Shown here: in pieces, positions 32,771 through 50,803 of the stretch
How the letters are laid out: the number at the start of each line of letters is the position of its first letter
Position numbering within the stretch: the first letter of the stretch is position 1
NCBI GenBank assembly: GCA_004519485.1
Contig: CP038126.1
Location: 62,001-126,000 of the forward strand
From: Nannochloropsis oceanica
Taxonomy: Eukaryota; Sar; Eustigmatophyceae; Eustigmatales; Monodopsidaceae
Direction: 5' to 3'
Length of the DNA: 64,000 nt
Notes under the pieces: model-generated
The model's input: the letters and a program-made list of their open reading frames with translations, nothing else
What the model was told of the DNA's origin: nothing
Database searches by the model: none
Translations under genes and position numbers: made by a program

Positions 32771-33828
32771 CCGCCGTGACTGTTTTTCTCTCCCTCGCTG
32801 TTGACCCCGCGTTCCACTCTAAGGTAAGTGAAGCAGGGCCACTCCGCACCCTTAGAATCACCGCCGCTGGGGTTGCTACTGGTGAGGTGGTGGTGGACGA
32901 GGTGGGTGTCTTGCAATACCTGGAGAGCCAGGCGGAAGAGGAGGGAGGAGACCGAGAGGATGGAGGACGGAGGAATGGAGGGAGTGAGAGAGGGATTCTC
33001 GTGACAGAGGCGGTACGTTCGTTTGTGATACTGCGCCAAGAAGGTCCGCGGGCTAACCACCGCCCTTCCCTCCCTGCTGCTGCTGTTGATGTTGCTGCTG
33101 CGACTACTGCTTCCCTCGTTACCGCCAACCCCATGGCCACCACCCTGCCCTGAGGCGGAATGAGAGAGGGAGGAAGGGACACGCTCTAGCTCAACGAAGG
33201 CAGCGGCTGTGTCGTGCTCTTCCCTTATCCGTCGCTCCCGAGGATCTTCCCCTTCCTGGGCCTTGCGGCGCATATGGTCCTCTACCGACACGTAGACCAG
33301 CTCCTTCCGCCCCATGCCCTCCCTCCCAATCCCCCCTCGCTCGCATGTGCCCCCCCCCCCCTCATCGAAATAATTGTCCTCCAAGTCGGAAAGTGCAGAC
33401 GCGAAGCCGATGTTGTAGACCTTCACTTCTTGGGAGGAACAACCGGAGGCGAGGGAGGGTGGCTCCAGCCTAGAGGGAAGAAGGGGATATAAGATATAAT
33501 ATGATCTAAGGGATAACGGTTGGGTTTGAAAGGGTGGGGTGAAGGAGTAAGTGTCGCAAGAGATAAAAGAGAAGGAATAGGAGGAGGAGGAGGAGGAGGA
33601 GAAGAGGTTGAATGAAAAAGACGGGCAAGTCCAATGCACGTGCGTACGCAGGAGGTGGATGGGCAATATCGGGAAAGACGGGCCCTGTAAGGGGTCTATG
33701 AATGGAATCACGTACCACCAGCGGCCTTGGTGAGCGACAGGGCATCTGCATACGGATGGATTTACCAGCGCATCTTCACACCCTCCATCCTGTCCTTTCG
33801 CCCTGTTTTTCTCCTTGGCCGTTTCCAT
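30928..33828 (-). CDS. Leucine-rich-repeat protein (RNI/NLR-type LRRs)
   Basis: I place the start at the ATG at 33828 (METAKEKNRAKGQ) and two exons, 33828-33716 and 33469-30928, giving about 884 residues. The 246-nt intron between them (GTACGT donor, CTAG acceptor) is a multiple of three and has no stop, so one ORF also reads straight through it. The N-terminal half is low complexity (Gly, Ser and charged runs) around a segment VEDHMRRKAQEGEDPRER. The C-terminal half has leucine-rich repeats of the ~28-residue ribonuclease-inhibitor type, e.g. LCELDLSYNPF, LTRLDLVSSSGPF, SLESLDLSHATSF, RALSLRGCGLGLKGLA and KLELSGNGL. No NACHT, kinase, F-box or TM segment is seen. The inferred role is a protein-interaction scaffold; the partner is unknown. 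Confidence 0.75.
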
Positions 33829-34181
33829 GGCCGCAGGTCCTCTCTTGCCCTTCTTGGAGGGAGGCTCGAGGCAGCCGCGGGAGGCAGTCACACCCTAGAA
33901 ACGTGCATGGTGTGCATGGAAGACGTACGTTATAAGTTTGATGTGCACACAAGACGTGTATTGTGGGAGACGTGCGTTATGAGTATGATGTGCATGGAAG
34001 ACGTGTGGTATGGGTACAAGTGTAAAGGCATCCGAGGCGTGGCTTGAAATCAACATCCATGGGGAGGGGGGGGGGGGGGGGGGCAGAGTGTACTGGCAGG
34101 GCCATGATGAGATGAAAACAGGAAATGCGGGGACATTTTCTCTCTATCCTGCCACCTCTCTTTCCCATAAGACCTGGAGAC
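33829..34181. other. Short intergenic with G-run
   Basis: The promoter side of the LRR gene and the 3' side of the next minus gene. It includes a run of about 18 G at 34065-34083, preceded by a GTGTGCATGGAAGACGTG-like unit repeated two to three times (33905-34015). No gene. Confidence 0.5.
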
Positions 34182-35565
34182 TCATTCCTCTGACTCTCCC
34201 TCCCTCCCTGCCTCCCTCCCCCTCTCCCCTACCTCCAAGCTTTCACTCCCATGGTTCCGGTCAAGACGAAGAGGCACCGGCAACGACAACTTGAAGCGAT
34301 CCACCAATGTTACCACCTTGGTGGCTATGTCCTGGATGAGGGAGGGAGCGAAGGAGGGAGGCGGATTAGGGTTTAGATGGAGGGAGTGAAGAGAAGGGGA
34401 AGAGGTGAAGAGACGCACCTGCAGCCGATTGTCGCACTCGCAGAGGGAGGCGTCTAGTGACTCAGCGACAACATGGTGTCTGTGATGGGGTGTGGTTGAG
34501 ACGTGCATAGAAACAAACCGTCGCCGCACAGGTCAAGCCTGCTTGCATCGCCCCCTCTCACCCCTCTCTCCCTCCCCCCCATGCGTACTCACTTCTTGCT
34601 CCCGGCCGCCAGGAACAGGCGGGCGGCGGCCAGTGCGTTGTCGAGGCAAGAGGTGGAATAGGCTCCGGCGCTACCCTTGTAGTTGCACAGCCGGTGCCGT
34701 GCGTCCAGATCGCAGTACCTTTGGTTCCAAATGAGGTGAAGGGAGAGGAGGGAGCAAAGGGCGACGTGCGATGAGGGAAGAGAGGCCGAGCGGACGAAAC
34801 CCCCCTGCAGTAGTGCCTTCAATCTTCTTCATCGTTTTGTTTCTCACTACTCGTACCGCACGATGCCCTTGGGCACTTGCTGCTGGTAATGCAACGGAGA
34901 TTGTGGATGCTGCTGGTAGCTGTGGCGGGTGAGGCCGGTGCGGGCATGGATGAGCCAATCATTCATGGCCACGAAGCGAACGAACCATCTGCGGCACAAT
35001 TCCTTTTGGCAAGCACTGAGGGTGGGATATGGAGCAGAAGGAACGGAACTGTGGGTGGTTGACGTGGAAACGGAGGAAAGCAGCCGCTTTTTGGGCTTGA
35101 CTTCTTGCTGTTTCCGCTTCACCAGCTGGTCCTCGTCCTAGGGAGAGATGTGATGATGGAGAAATGAGATTGGAGCACCCACGTGTTGGCAAGCTCTCTC
35201 CCTCTTTCTTGCTACTGTACACATTCACAATAAAGATGCGCGGCGTATGACCCGCAGGCTTTCGGGGCCCCACTCTAGCCCTCCCTCCGGTTTCGGTCTC
35301 ACGCACCTTCTCCTTCATCTTGACAATCACGTCCAGGGTCAGAGCCTCAAAGGCGTCGTACTCTTCTCTCACTCGCGGCAGCAAGCGGCCCTGCAGACAA
35401 GGATAATGTGAAGAAAGCGGTGGGTGAAGGCTAGATTAAAACAGACACGCCGCCGGACACATCTCTCACATGACTCACCTGCACTTCCTCGTGCAAGAAG
35501 CGAAGCACCTCGATCGTCGCCCCGGCACCAGCGCCCGCGATCTCGGTGGTACCAATTGGCCCCAT
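34182..35565 (-). CDS. Conserved-looking protein of unknown function
   Basis: Six exons join in phase with clean GT-AG sites: 35565-35479, 35390-35307, 35137-34857, 34718-34593, 34479-34419 and 34331-34182, giving 262 residues from the ATG at 35565. The N-terminus is a Gly/Ala-rich helix region (MGPIGTTEIAGAGAGA, EVLRFLHEEVQGRLLPRV). A lysine-rich linker (VKRKQQEVKPKKR) precedes a Cys/aromatic-rich core (CRRWFVRFVAMNDWLIHAR, CDLDARHRLCNYKG, SLCECDNRLQ). The tail is charged and encoded by a GGA-rich stretch. No signal peptide, TM segment or recognised domain is present. The consistent phases and protein-like core support a real gene; I do not recognise the family. Confidence 0.6.
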
Positions 35566-37317
35566 GCGTCTTGTTGGTGGGTGTGTTTTATGTGTCGTAT
35601 TGGTCGGGAAAAGGAGTGCGGGAGGAGACAAGGGTCCGACGGGTGCAGCGAAAACCGGGAGTTCGGAGTTGGAGAATAAAGGATTCAGGCACGTAACGTG
35701 CAGAGGCAAGCTATTGCTGGTTTGTGTCGTGGTGGGGTTAGCTTCAGTGATCGACAGCTGGCCTGATGATTGTGCGCTTCTTTTATTTTATTATTTTATC
35801 GATTTTTCCAAGCGCCGTTTTTCACTGTCGTGTCACCACATAGTCGAACTCCCCAGCATTCAGCCTTCTCCATCACAATCAGTCTCCAGGGTAGTGAGGA
35901 GGAAGCGCACGAAAAACTCTCGACTTCCTTTTCTCCGCACAATAATGATCTTAAAACACAATAAGCTCATTTGTGAAGGCGTACGAGGCAAAAAAGAATC
36001 CCGCTTCTCTTCTGGGGGGGGATCTCTGTTCTCTGATCTCTCTGACAAAAACTTGCCTGTGCTTTAGGTATCATTCTGTTATGCCTTTTGTCAGTATCGT
36101 ATCTTAATCGTCTTCTGGCCGTATCGCCTCACTTGACTTATTAATTGTTTCTTTCCTTTTGCATTTGTACTCTACACCCAAGAATGATTTCAATCTACGC
36201 ACCCTCTTTCAATCATTCTTCTTCTTCTCCTTCTTTTTCACCATCATTTATCCAGGATTTGCAGATTTCCTGAATATTAACACTCTTGTGAGTCAAGAGT
36301 CTTCGACCCATCTTATGCTATCGTGTCCCCTTGTGCTCCACAAGTTTTCATGACAAGAGAATAAAGGAATAAAATAAAATCTTCTGTCCCCACTATACAA
36401 TCTGTGCCTCTACTTGCCCCGCACATACTCTTTCTTTTTGGTCTTTCTAGAAACCACGTATTGTACTCCAACCACAACCTTCAAGGGAGATACCTCTACT
36501 AGAGTAATGATAGATAATTCTCCGCTATGGCTTATACAATGAGTACAGACAAAATGTCGTGATCTCACACGCCTTCTGGGGCTCTCCACCTCCCTCTCTG
36601 TCTCTTTTCGAAATACTTGTCTTCCTCCTTCCTCTCCCCCCCCGCAGGCACATCCTCCTCTCTCATTATCGCCACCATGCTTTCAACTACCGACCCTTCT
36701 CCTCCTCCTCTCCGAGTTGTTGTTGCTGCTGGTGGTGGTGGTGGTGGTGGTAAGGGTGGTATTTTAGTGCTTTCTTGTGCTCATCATAGTTCTTGCTCTT
36801 TCTTGCCATATACATTGCCCCAGCATATTTCTATTCGTCTTCGCTGACCTGAGTCTCCTCGTCTCCTCCTTCCAAGGCTAGAGCGGGGAAGCGATCGATC
36901 TCTCTCCACCACAATCCACAAGGTGGAGGGAGGTATGATGCTACGAATGATAAAAGGTCTGGAACCTATACCAAACGTGCATGCCTGTGCCATAGAGTGC
37001 TCCCGTCACTCGTCACTACATGCTGTGTCACCAGTGGGAACGGTGCCTTGGATGTTGAACAAGCGAACAGCAGTGGCCCATCTGTGGTACGCGGCCAGAG
37101 GAGAACACGCGTCGAGCGTCACCTGCTGCGCCTCCCTTCTTCAAGCCACCACATACCGCGAGACGCACGCAACTTGTGCGCTCACACCGAATAGTAATCA
37201 AAGAACATTTGAACCCGCGATTTTCTGTGGTCAACGCGCACGCATTAATCAGACTGACGCCCTGCTGGTTTTCCCATTTCAACTGGAATCCCATTTCGAC
37301 AGGGTCATCGCCCACCC
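35566..37317. other. Intergenic, no gene seen
   Basis: About 1.75 kb between the unknown minus gene and the plastid-type gene. It includes a GGT microsatellite near 36723-36753. ORFs are short and unconvincing. Confidence 0.55.
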
Positions 37318-38051
37318 ATGTCACGCCTATTTCTTGCCATCCTCATCCTGGGCATGCTTGCCACCCCTGCGCTGGCCTTCCTCGCCCCGCTTCCTGTCTC
37401 TTATAGCCGCTCGGTGCTTACTGCTAACCCGGGATCTCGGGTTTCGCGGGGTAAGTCCACTGAAAGCCTCCACGTCTTGCTGTCTATCAGCCTCGTCCTC
37501 TAACTTAACCTGACATACACCACGCACGCCCCACGCCCTTGTAAACACACACAGCCCCCCCTCTCCAAGCTGGCTCCCTCACGGACTTGTCCCTCCTTAT
37601 TGCCGCTGCCGCGGATGAGTACGAGTACGGTGCGGTAGCTGCTCCGGGTAGGTGTGTTCGATTTCTTACTTGCTCCTCCCTTGCCTCCTCGATTCCGCCC
37701 TAACATCCCCGTTTTTGGCTGACAGGATGGGTACTGCCTTTAGGAGCCTTTTTGACACTGGGATTAGCGGTTAGTTATTTAAAGGATGTCTAATCTCTTG
37801 TCCTCTCCTGCCATTTTCGGGTACCTGTTCCCCCACCCTCTGTGACTTTTTTCTCTTCCTTGACTTTGATTGATTACATGCTCATTGCACAAGAGGTGCT
37901 CATCTTCCTCCTTCTCCTCTCCCTCGCTCATTCCCCATACTGGATACAGGTGGCCATCCCTCTGGCTCTGCGACCGGGTACGGAGGCGTTCGAGGAGGAG
38001 AAAGGCCGACTGGAGGAGATGCGGAGAAACCGAGGGGAGGAGGAGGAGTAA
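37318..38051 (+). CDS. Small plastid-targeted, single-TM protein
   Basis: Exons 37318-37450, 37555-37647, 37726-37769 and 37950-38051 join in phase to 123 residues. The leader MSRLFLAILILGMLATPALA is a signal peptide, followed at once by FLAPLPVSYSRSV, i.e. a Phe at the predicted cleavage site and a basic, Ser-rich stretch. This is the bipartite ER/plastid targeting arrangement of heterokont algae (ASAFAP-type). The mature part has an acidic DEYEYGAVAAPGW segment, a hydrophobic helix (VLPLGAFLTLGLAVAIPLAL) and a Glu/Arg-rich tail. It resembles small thylakoid membrane proteins in layout, but I cannot name the family; a photosystem or NDH-type accessory role is speculation. Confidence 0.7.
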
Positions 38052-38552
38052 ACGGTGAATAGACAGACGAGGCGATTGAAGAGAGAACAGGAGAGCGAGA
38101 GAGGAAGGGGAGTTGCTTTAATGGTGACTCTTGTGTGCGGGGAGGGAGAAAGGGAGGAAGAGAGGAAGAGGGAGTCGATGAGAAAGAGTATATGCATCAA
38201 TTGATCAAGAGTCATGAACACGAAAACGGAAAAAGAGCAAAAAGGTGAGAAGAAGGATTGAATTAAGAGAGCAGTCAGATAACCAACCCAGAGAACGCCA
38301 AGGAAACAACAAACAACCTAACGCATCAGGCATCTAAGCCCAGGATCACCTCTCTCCGCCTCATATGTCGTCGACTTTGTGTCAAAAGAAAGCCTTTCCC
38401 TGGGCGAATGACTCGTCATTGTTCCGTTGTTCTTCGTTGGTGTCCCCTCTCCCTTCCGCGATGTTTTGTGCATATTCATACAATTTGCTAACTCCAACCG
38501 GCACACAATACATAAAAGATATGTTTTTGTCTCTCCCCTCCCTCCCTCACCT
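38052..38552. other. Intergenic, convergent 3' flanks
   Basis: Between the plastid-type gene (+) and the carboxypeptidase gene (-). No gene or strong repeat is seen. Confidence 0.5.
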
Positions 38553-45417
<6,865 letters not shown>

Positions 45418-45835
45418 CAGCAGCGTCCCTGTTTGTATTTGTGAGCGTTCATGCGCAGAGTGCAATTATGTTTGATGCGGTTGATTTGGGCGTTAACATG
45501 GGCTTGCTTGCGCCCGCAGCCAGCATCACTATATCATCGAAGTTATTTCCCTGCGTTGCTCGCCACTTCCCTGTTCGCTTGCTCCTCCCAGCTTCTCAAC
45601 TCGACCGGCAAAATCATCCAGTACTGTACAACGCATCACACAGATCAACTAATCCCCTACTCCGCCATTACGGAATCGGAATTTTGCCCCACCAGAAACA
45701 TCAACGCCTGAGTCGGCGAAAGCCCTCATCGAAGAAGGCAAGAAAGACCTACATGAAAACGCCACCACACCATGCTCACCGAAACATTTGCATACGCGCA
45801 TAAAATCTTACAATCAGAGATAGAAAAGTCACCTG
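45418..45835. promoter_or_regulatory. Divergent promoter, carboxypeptidase / UPF3
   Basis: The start codons of the minus-strand carboxypeptidase (45417) and the plus-strand UPF3 (45836) are 418 bp apart, so this interval must hold both promoters and 5' leaders. No TATA box is evident. Confidence 0.5.
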
Positions 45836-48800
45836 ATGGGTCGCCCGACGGAAGGCGGCAGCAGCAGCGCCAAGGGGAGTGCCGGAGGAGGAGGAGGAGG
45901 AGGCAGAATGCCGTCGGGTCACGGAGGGGGTGGGGAAGGCAAGAAGAAGCAAGAGGGAGAAGGAGAAGGGGGTGGTGGAGGACGAGAGGGGGGAGGCAGT
46001 GGACTTTCGTCGGCAGCCTCAGAAGGCATCAGCAGGCAGCGAAAAGGCGCCGGTGGTGGGAGGCGAAGAGGTATGCATTCCTTCACCCTCTAAATCTCTC
46101 TATTCCACCCCCTGCATCGTTCCCTGACTCCTCGCTATCTCACGATCCCGCCAACAGAGCATAAAGCGAATGAAGGCGCGGGGGGAGAGAAGACGAGATC
46201 CCGTCGTGGCGGACGGAAGCACCGAAAGAAGGAGAGCACACGAGAAGAGGGGGTAGGCAATGACGGGGGTGGGGGAAGAAGAGGAGGAGCAGGAGCAGGA
46301 CATAGTGGCCGAGGAAAAGAGGAGAAGAGAAAGAAAGGAGGAGGTGGAAAGGATAGAGGAAGAGGAGGGGGGGCAAAGGGAGGGAAGGGAGGAGGAGGAG
46401 GAGGAGGAGGAGGAGGAGGAGGAGGAGGAGGAGGAGGAGGAGGAGGAGGAGGAGGAGGAGGGAGGGAGGAGGGGCCACGGCGGGTGAAGTTGGTGATGCG
46501 GCGCTTGCCTGGGGGATTGACAAGGGCGGAGCTAGTTGCGCTCTTGAACGAGGTGTTGGTCGAGGTTTGTAGGAAGGGAGGAGACAGAGGGAGGGAAGGA
46601 GGGAAAGGCGGGTTTTTATTGAACAGATTTTGTTTAGCCGCGGTCGTCGCCTTACCTGCATCTCATCATGCACAGCATGGCCTCCTGCCTGCGTCGTTGG
46701 CCACATACATGCAGGAAGACGGGGCAGCAGTACAACAGCAACAACAAGAGGAACAGCAATCTGAGTTTGAGGAGAACGGAAGGGAGGCAAGCACATCAGC
46801 ACCAATGGAAGGAAGAAAAGGAGCGACGACCGTGGAGGTCGGCGCTCCTTCCTCCTCTTTCCCTCCCTCCCTCCCTCCCTCCCTCCCCTACACCATCTTC
46901 CACCGCATTTCCGGCGGCCAGATTGTCAAGTCTCAAGGCCGGGCCAGCAAAGTCCCGGGTACGTCCCTCCCTCCCTCCCTCCCCCCCTGCCTGCCCCCTT
47001 GAGCCTTCCATCTTTTTGTGTGCTATCTAATTTATCCTCCCCCTTTATTCATCCCCTCCTCCCATCTTCTGCAGGTGCTGCTTTCCTCCTTGCTCCCGAC
47101 CAGGTCTCGGCCGATGCTTTGCTCCGAGCGCTAAATGGACAGGCGGCCCTCCGGTAAGGGGAGAGGGAGGGTGGAGGCGAGGGAGGAAGCGAAGTTACCC
47201 CCCCCATCAACCCGTCCCAGCAGCAACGCATGACCCTCACTTCCTTCTTCCCTCCCTCTCTCCCTCCCTGCCCCTCTTCCTCCCGCTACTTCCTTCCCAG
47301 GATCTACACCTCCCACCCCCAGTTCGACAGCAGCAGCCCCTACCTCACCCCTCTCTGCCTCCCCGCTCCCTTCAAAAAGACGCCCAAAAGGAAGGAGCGC
47401 CAGGACCCGCTCGAGGACACGATAGAAGAGGTCCGCCTCCACTCCCTCCCTGTCTTCCATTCCTTTTCCCATCCTCCACCTCTCCCTCAGCCCTCATCGC
47501 CTCCTCCTTGGCCTGTCTTTATTCCCTAGACATTGAAGGGAAGAGAGAGACTCGACCCCCAATGAATGCTTTTATTTGAGAGATTGAGAGAGAAGGGAGA
47601 GAAGGAGGAAGAGAGGAAGGGACAGCGTTTCCTATCCACCGTCTGGTTTTTAATGCACCCCTCTTTCGCTCCTCCCCTCCCTCCCTCTCTCTCTCTCTCC
47701 CTTTCTACCTTCCTCAGGACGGGGACTACCAGCGCTTCCTGGAGCAGCTCAAGGCAGGCCCCTCGAAGCCCACCCCCCTCGACCAGCAGCTGGCAGATGT
47801 TGAGGAGGGGGCGAAAGGTAAGGATGGAGGGAACGGGGGGGTTGGAGCGAGCTTCATCTCTATCGCGCCGTCTCTCATCCCCTCCCTCCATCCTTCCCTC
47901 CCTTATGCACCCACTCAGAGGTCAAGTCTTCAGCCTTGCTCGATTTCATGCTCCAGCAACGGACTGCCAAAAAGGGGAAAGGAGGGAGGGAAGGAGGGCG
48001 GGCGGGAGGGCGGGACAGGGACCGGACCGGGAAGGAGAAGGCAGAGGGGAAGGGGAAAAAGAAGGGAAAAGAGGGTAAGGATGGAAGAAAGGAGGGGGGT
48101 GAGAAGGAGAAGGAGAGGAAGAAGAAAGGTGAGAGAAAGCAAACATCTAAAGACGCAGCACTCAAGAGAAAGAAGCGACTGGAGGAGCGGGAGCAGCAGC
48201 AGCAGGCTTCCCTCCTTGCAACTGCTTTCTTTCCTCCCCTGGGCGGCACCAGCAGCAGCAGCATCAGCAGCAGCAGTGACGTGTTTCCAACCCTGTCCTT
48301 TGCTGCTGCTCCTCCTTCCTCTCCTCCCGCTCCACTCCCTCCATCTCTTCTTCCTCAACAGCAACAGCTGCCACAGCAGCTGTCGAGACCGAGAGGAGGA
48401 AAAGGAGGGGCGGAAGAAGGCAGAGTGTCCCTTCCAGCTGCTCTTCCATCAACAACCGTTGCTCGGCGGCAGCAGCAACAGCTGCCACCGAGGGGAGAAT
48501 TGAGACGAGATGGCGGAGGAGGAGGAGGAGAAGGGGGGGGCAAGGAAAGAGGGAAGGGAGGGAAGGACGGCAGAGAGAGAAGAGCTGCTGGTAGTGGACA
48601 AAGTGGTGACGGTGGTGGTGGTGGGGGAGGAGGAGGAGGAGGAGGTGGTGGTAGTGGTGTTGCAAGGGCGAACAGAGGAGGGCAAAGAGGAGAAGGAGGA
48701 GTGAGAAAAGGAGAGGAGCAGCCAAAAGGAGAAAAGATAAAAGGAGGTTGTGTAAGGGGAAAAACAGGCGAAGGAGAAGGAGTGGTAAAGAGGGGGGAAG

Positions 48801-49144
48801 CAGAAGCAAAAAGCGGCGGCGGCGGCGGTAGAGGAGGAGGAAAAAGAGGAGAAGGAGGAGGAGGAGAAAAAAGAGGAGGAGGAGGAAAAGGAGGAGGGGG
48901 AGGCAGTAACAGTGTGCGAGGGCTTGTCCCTCTTCCGTCTTCCTCTGCTGCTGACATTAGCCCTTTTCCTTTATCCTCTTCATCTGCCATTGGTCTAGGC
49001 GGCGAAAGAGGAGTGAAGGGTCGTCCTGTTGTTCGCTTGCTGCAGCGGCCCAAGGAAGAGGGGAGGGAAAGAGGAGGAGGGAGAGGTGGCGAAGGAGGAG
49101 GAGTCTTTTCCTCGTCGGCTTTTACGGCCCCGCCACCTTTGTAA
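45836..49144 (+). CDS. UPF3: Nonsense-mediated mRNA decay factor UPF3
   Basis: Exons 45836-46070, 46158-46564, 46676-46958, 47075-47153, 47301-47430, 47718-47817 and 47919-49144 join in phase to about 819 residues. The Smg4/UPF3 RNA-recognition-like domain starts KLVMRRLPGGLTRAELVALL, continues LLAPDQVSADALLRALNGQ, and is followed by the conserved DPLEDTIEEDGDYQRFLEQL. UPF3 links exon-junction complexes to UPF2/UPF1 and shuttles between nucleus and cytoplasm. Unusual features are a long basic Gly-rich N-terminal extension with a (GGA)n-coded Gly run of about 27 directly before the domain, a Gln insert inside the domain, and a tail of roughly 400 residues rich in Lys, Arg-Gly-Gly and Gly, where other family members have an EJC-binding motif that I could not identify here. 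Confidence 0.85.
46388..46462. repeat. (GGA)n microsatellite in UPF3 exon 2
   Basis: About 24 GGA units. In the UPF3 frame (continuous with the RRLP motif downstream) it encodes Gly; the alternative frame giving poly-Glu does not connect to the domain. Confidence 0.9.
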
Positions 49145-49680
49145 GGCAGGATACACTATATATAGGGAAGGAGAAGAAACTATGCAAAGGTAGGATGAAC
49201 ATGCGAACCACAAAATAAGAAATAAGTACAGAAATATCTTCGCATCGTTAAGCCGGCCCCAAGTCTCTTTTTCCCCACTTCCGAGAGGTAGCGATGACCG
49301 ATAGAGTGGCTACTCGTTTTTGCATCATCGATCAGAAAGATCGCGTTCATTATTTATTATTGGATTTATGTCAACACTTATCACCTCCACACTTAGATTT
49401 CTGTTGCGGTCCACTATTAAAATTGCTCCTCAACATTGGTCTAGAGTATCGTGTTGATGAGGTCGCCGTACTTGACGGTCGCGCTTTTTTTATCCTCTCC
49501 AGATGATGGGCATGGGATGCACGTCCGTGATACCCTGGTAGGCTTCACGTGTTTTAATTCCAATATTATTTGCATTTCACACATTTGCTGTTACTCGATT
49601 CCGCGAATTGCTCGCGGGCATCGGATTCATTACCAGCTTATGAATCGTTTATAGGTTTCTCGCGCAATAGATGCGAGATG
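49145..49680. other. Intergenic, convergent 3' flanks
   Basis: Between UPF3 and the Cys-rich minus-strand gene. No gene is seen; the interval is AT-richer than the neighbouring exons. Confidence 0.5.
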
Positions 49681-50803
49681 CTAACCTTTGATGGGGTCCC
49701 GCACTAGGAGGCTTGTCTCCGCAACTAGAACATTGCAGACATTGCCTTCATCGAAAAGGAAAGCCTCAATCTCTAAGTCAGCATCTTTGGGGATGTCACT
49801 TGCGAGGGTGGCAACGATATTAAAGGTGAGCTTATTGGGCATTGATCGCTTAGAACCCACACCCAGTAGCGCGGCCCCTATACCCTCCCAGGTCACCGTG
49901 TCCGCGACGTGGTCGATGACGGCCGGAAGCACTTTGCTGTTTCTGGTATCCCCCTTCACATGAGTCTTGGTGACCTTCAAGAACGACGAGAGGTTGACGC
50001 GTAAGTCCAGGGAGCTTTGAAGCGGGGGAGAAGGCTGCATCTTGTGGGGGACGAGGGTGAGTGTGTAGCGCATGGACTTGCCCGGCAGATGGCCGGTCTT
50101 GCTGTTCCCAGCTCTGGCAGTGATCCTCTTGAAGTAATTATCAGGGTCGATATCCTTGCAAGGTTCAAGACAGGTGGCGTTAGAGTTCGTGTACTGAACT
50201 ATCGCGCTCTCGTAGCCCGTATTAGTTACCAGCCCATCGGAGCAATCTGCAGCCGTGAATCCGTTGCAAAATTCTGCGGTGGGGTTGTAAAATGCGTGCA
50301 AAATGCGCGGGTTGGTGCCGACGGCCGAGTCGACACACTCTTGCATCCCACTGACCGCACCCTTATTAAAGGTCGCAGAACTTAAATCGCACGTAAGGTT
50401 ACTGGAAGTGCAAGACGTGAAGGGTATGGACGGGCAAGGATGATTCTGCCCAAGAAGTTGGTGTTGATGAGTAAAAGCGATGGGATATTCACGCTCATCT
50501 AAGCATCCCTCTAAGAAACTTAAAGTATGCGTTTAGCATAAAACTTACTGAATCGTTCAAAGTGTAGAGGACGGAAGTAACTTGGTCCTCCAAGTAGACG
50601 GCCTCCGTACATTCGTCGCTTTCAAAACAGGCACAGGACCCGGTGACACGATCAAGGGTGAAATAATCCAATGAGAATCCTTCACAAAACTCCACACAGC
50701 TGGAAAAATTAGACTGGAGTGAGCTGTTAGTTGGAATGCCGTTGCAACCCGAAGAAGGGTAGCACGACATAACTGATCCCATGTTACTCTTGTTTTGTTC
50801 CAA
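49681..50803 (-). CDS. Cys-rich, probably extracellular protein; 5' end uncertain
   Basis: Two exons join in phase: about 50803-50549 (first ATG at 50782, but the frame stays open upstream and an earlier exon is possible) and 50445-49681. The N-terminal part has paired-Cys modules with many potential N-glycosylation sites (SCYPSSGCNGIPTNSS, FSSCVEFCEGF, GSCACFESDEC; then CPSIPFTSCTSSNLTCD). A second half of about 150 residues looks like a beta-rich domain (LDLRVNLSSFLKVTK, KLTFNIVATLASDI). Disulfide-type spacing suggests a secreted or surface protein, but no signal peptide is visible in the part found. I do not recognise the family. Confidence 0.6.
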
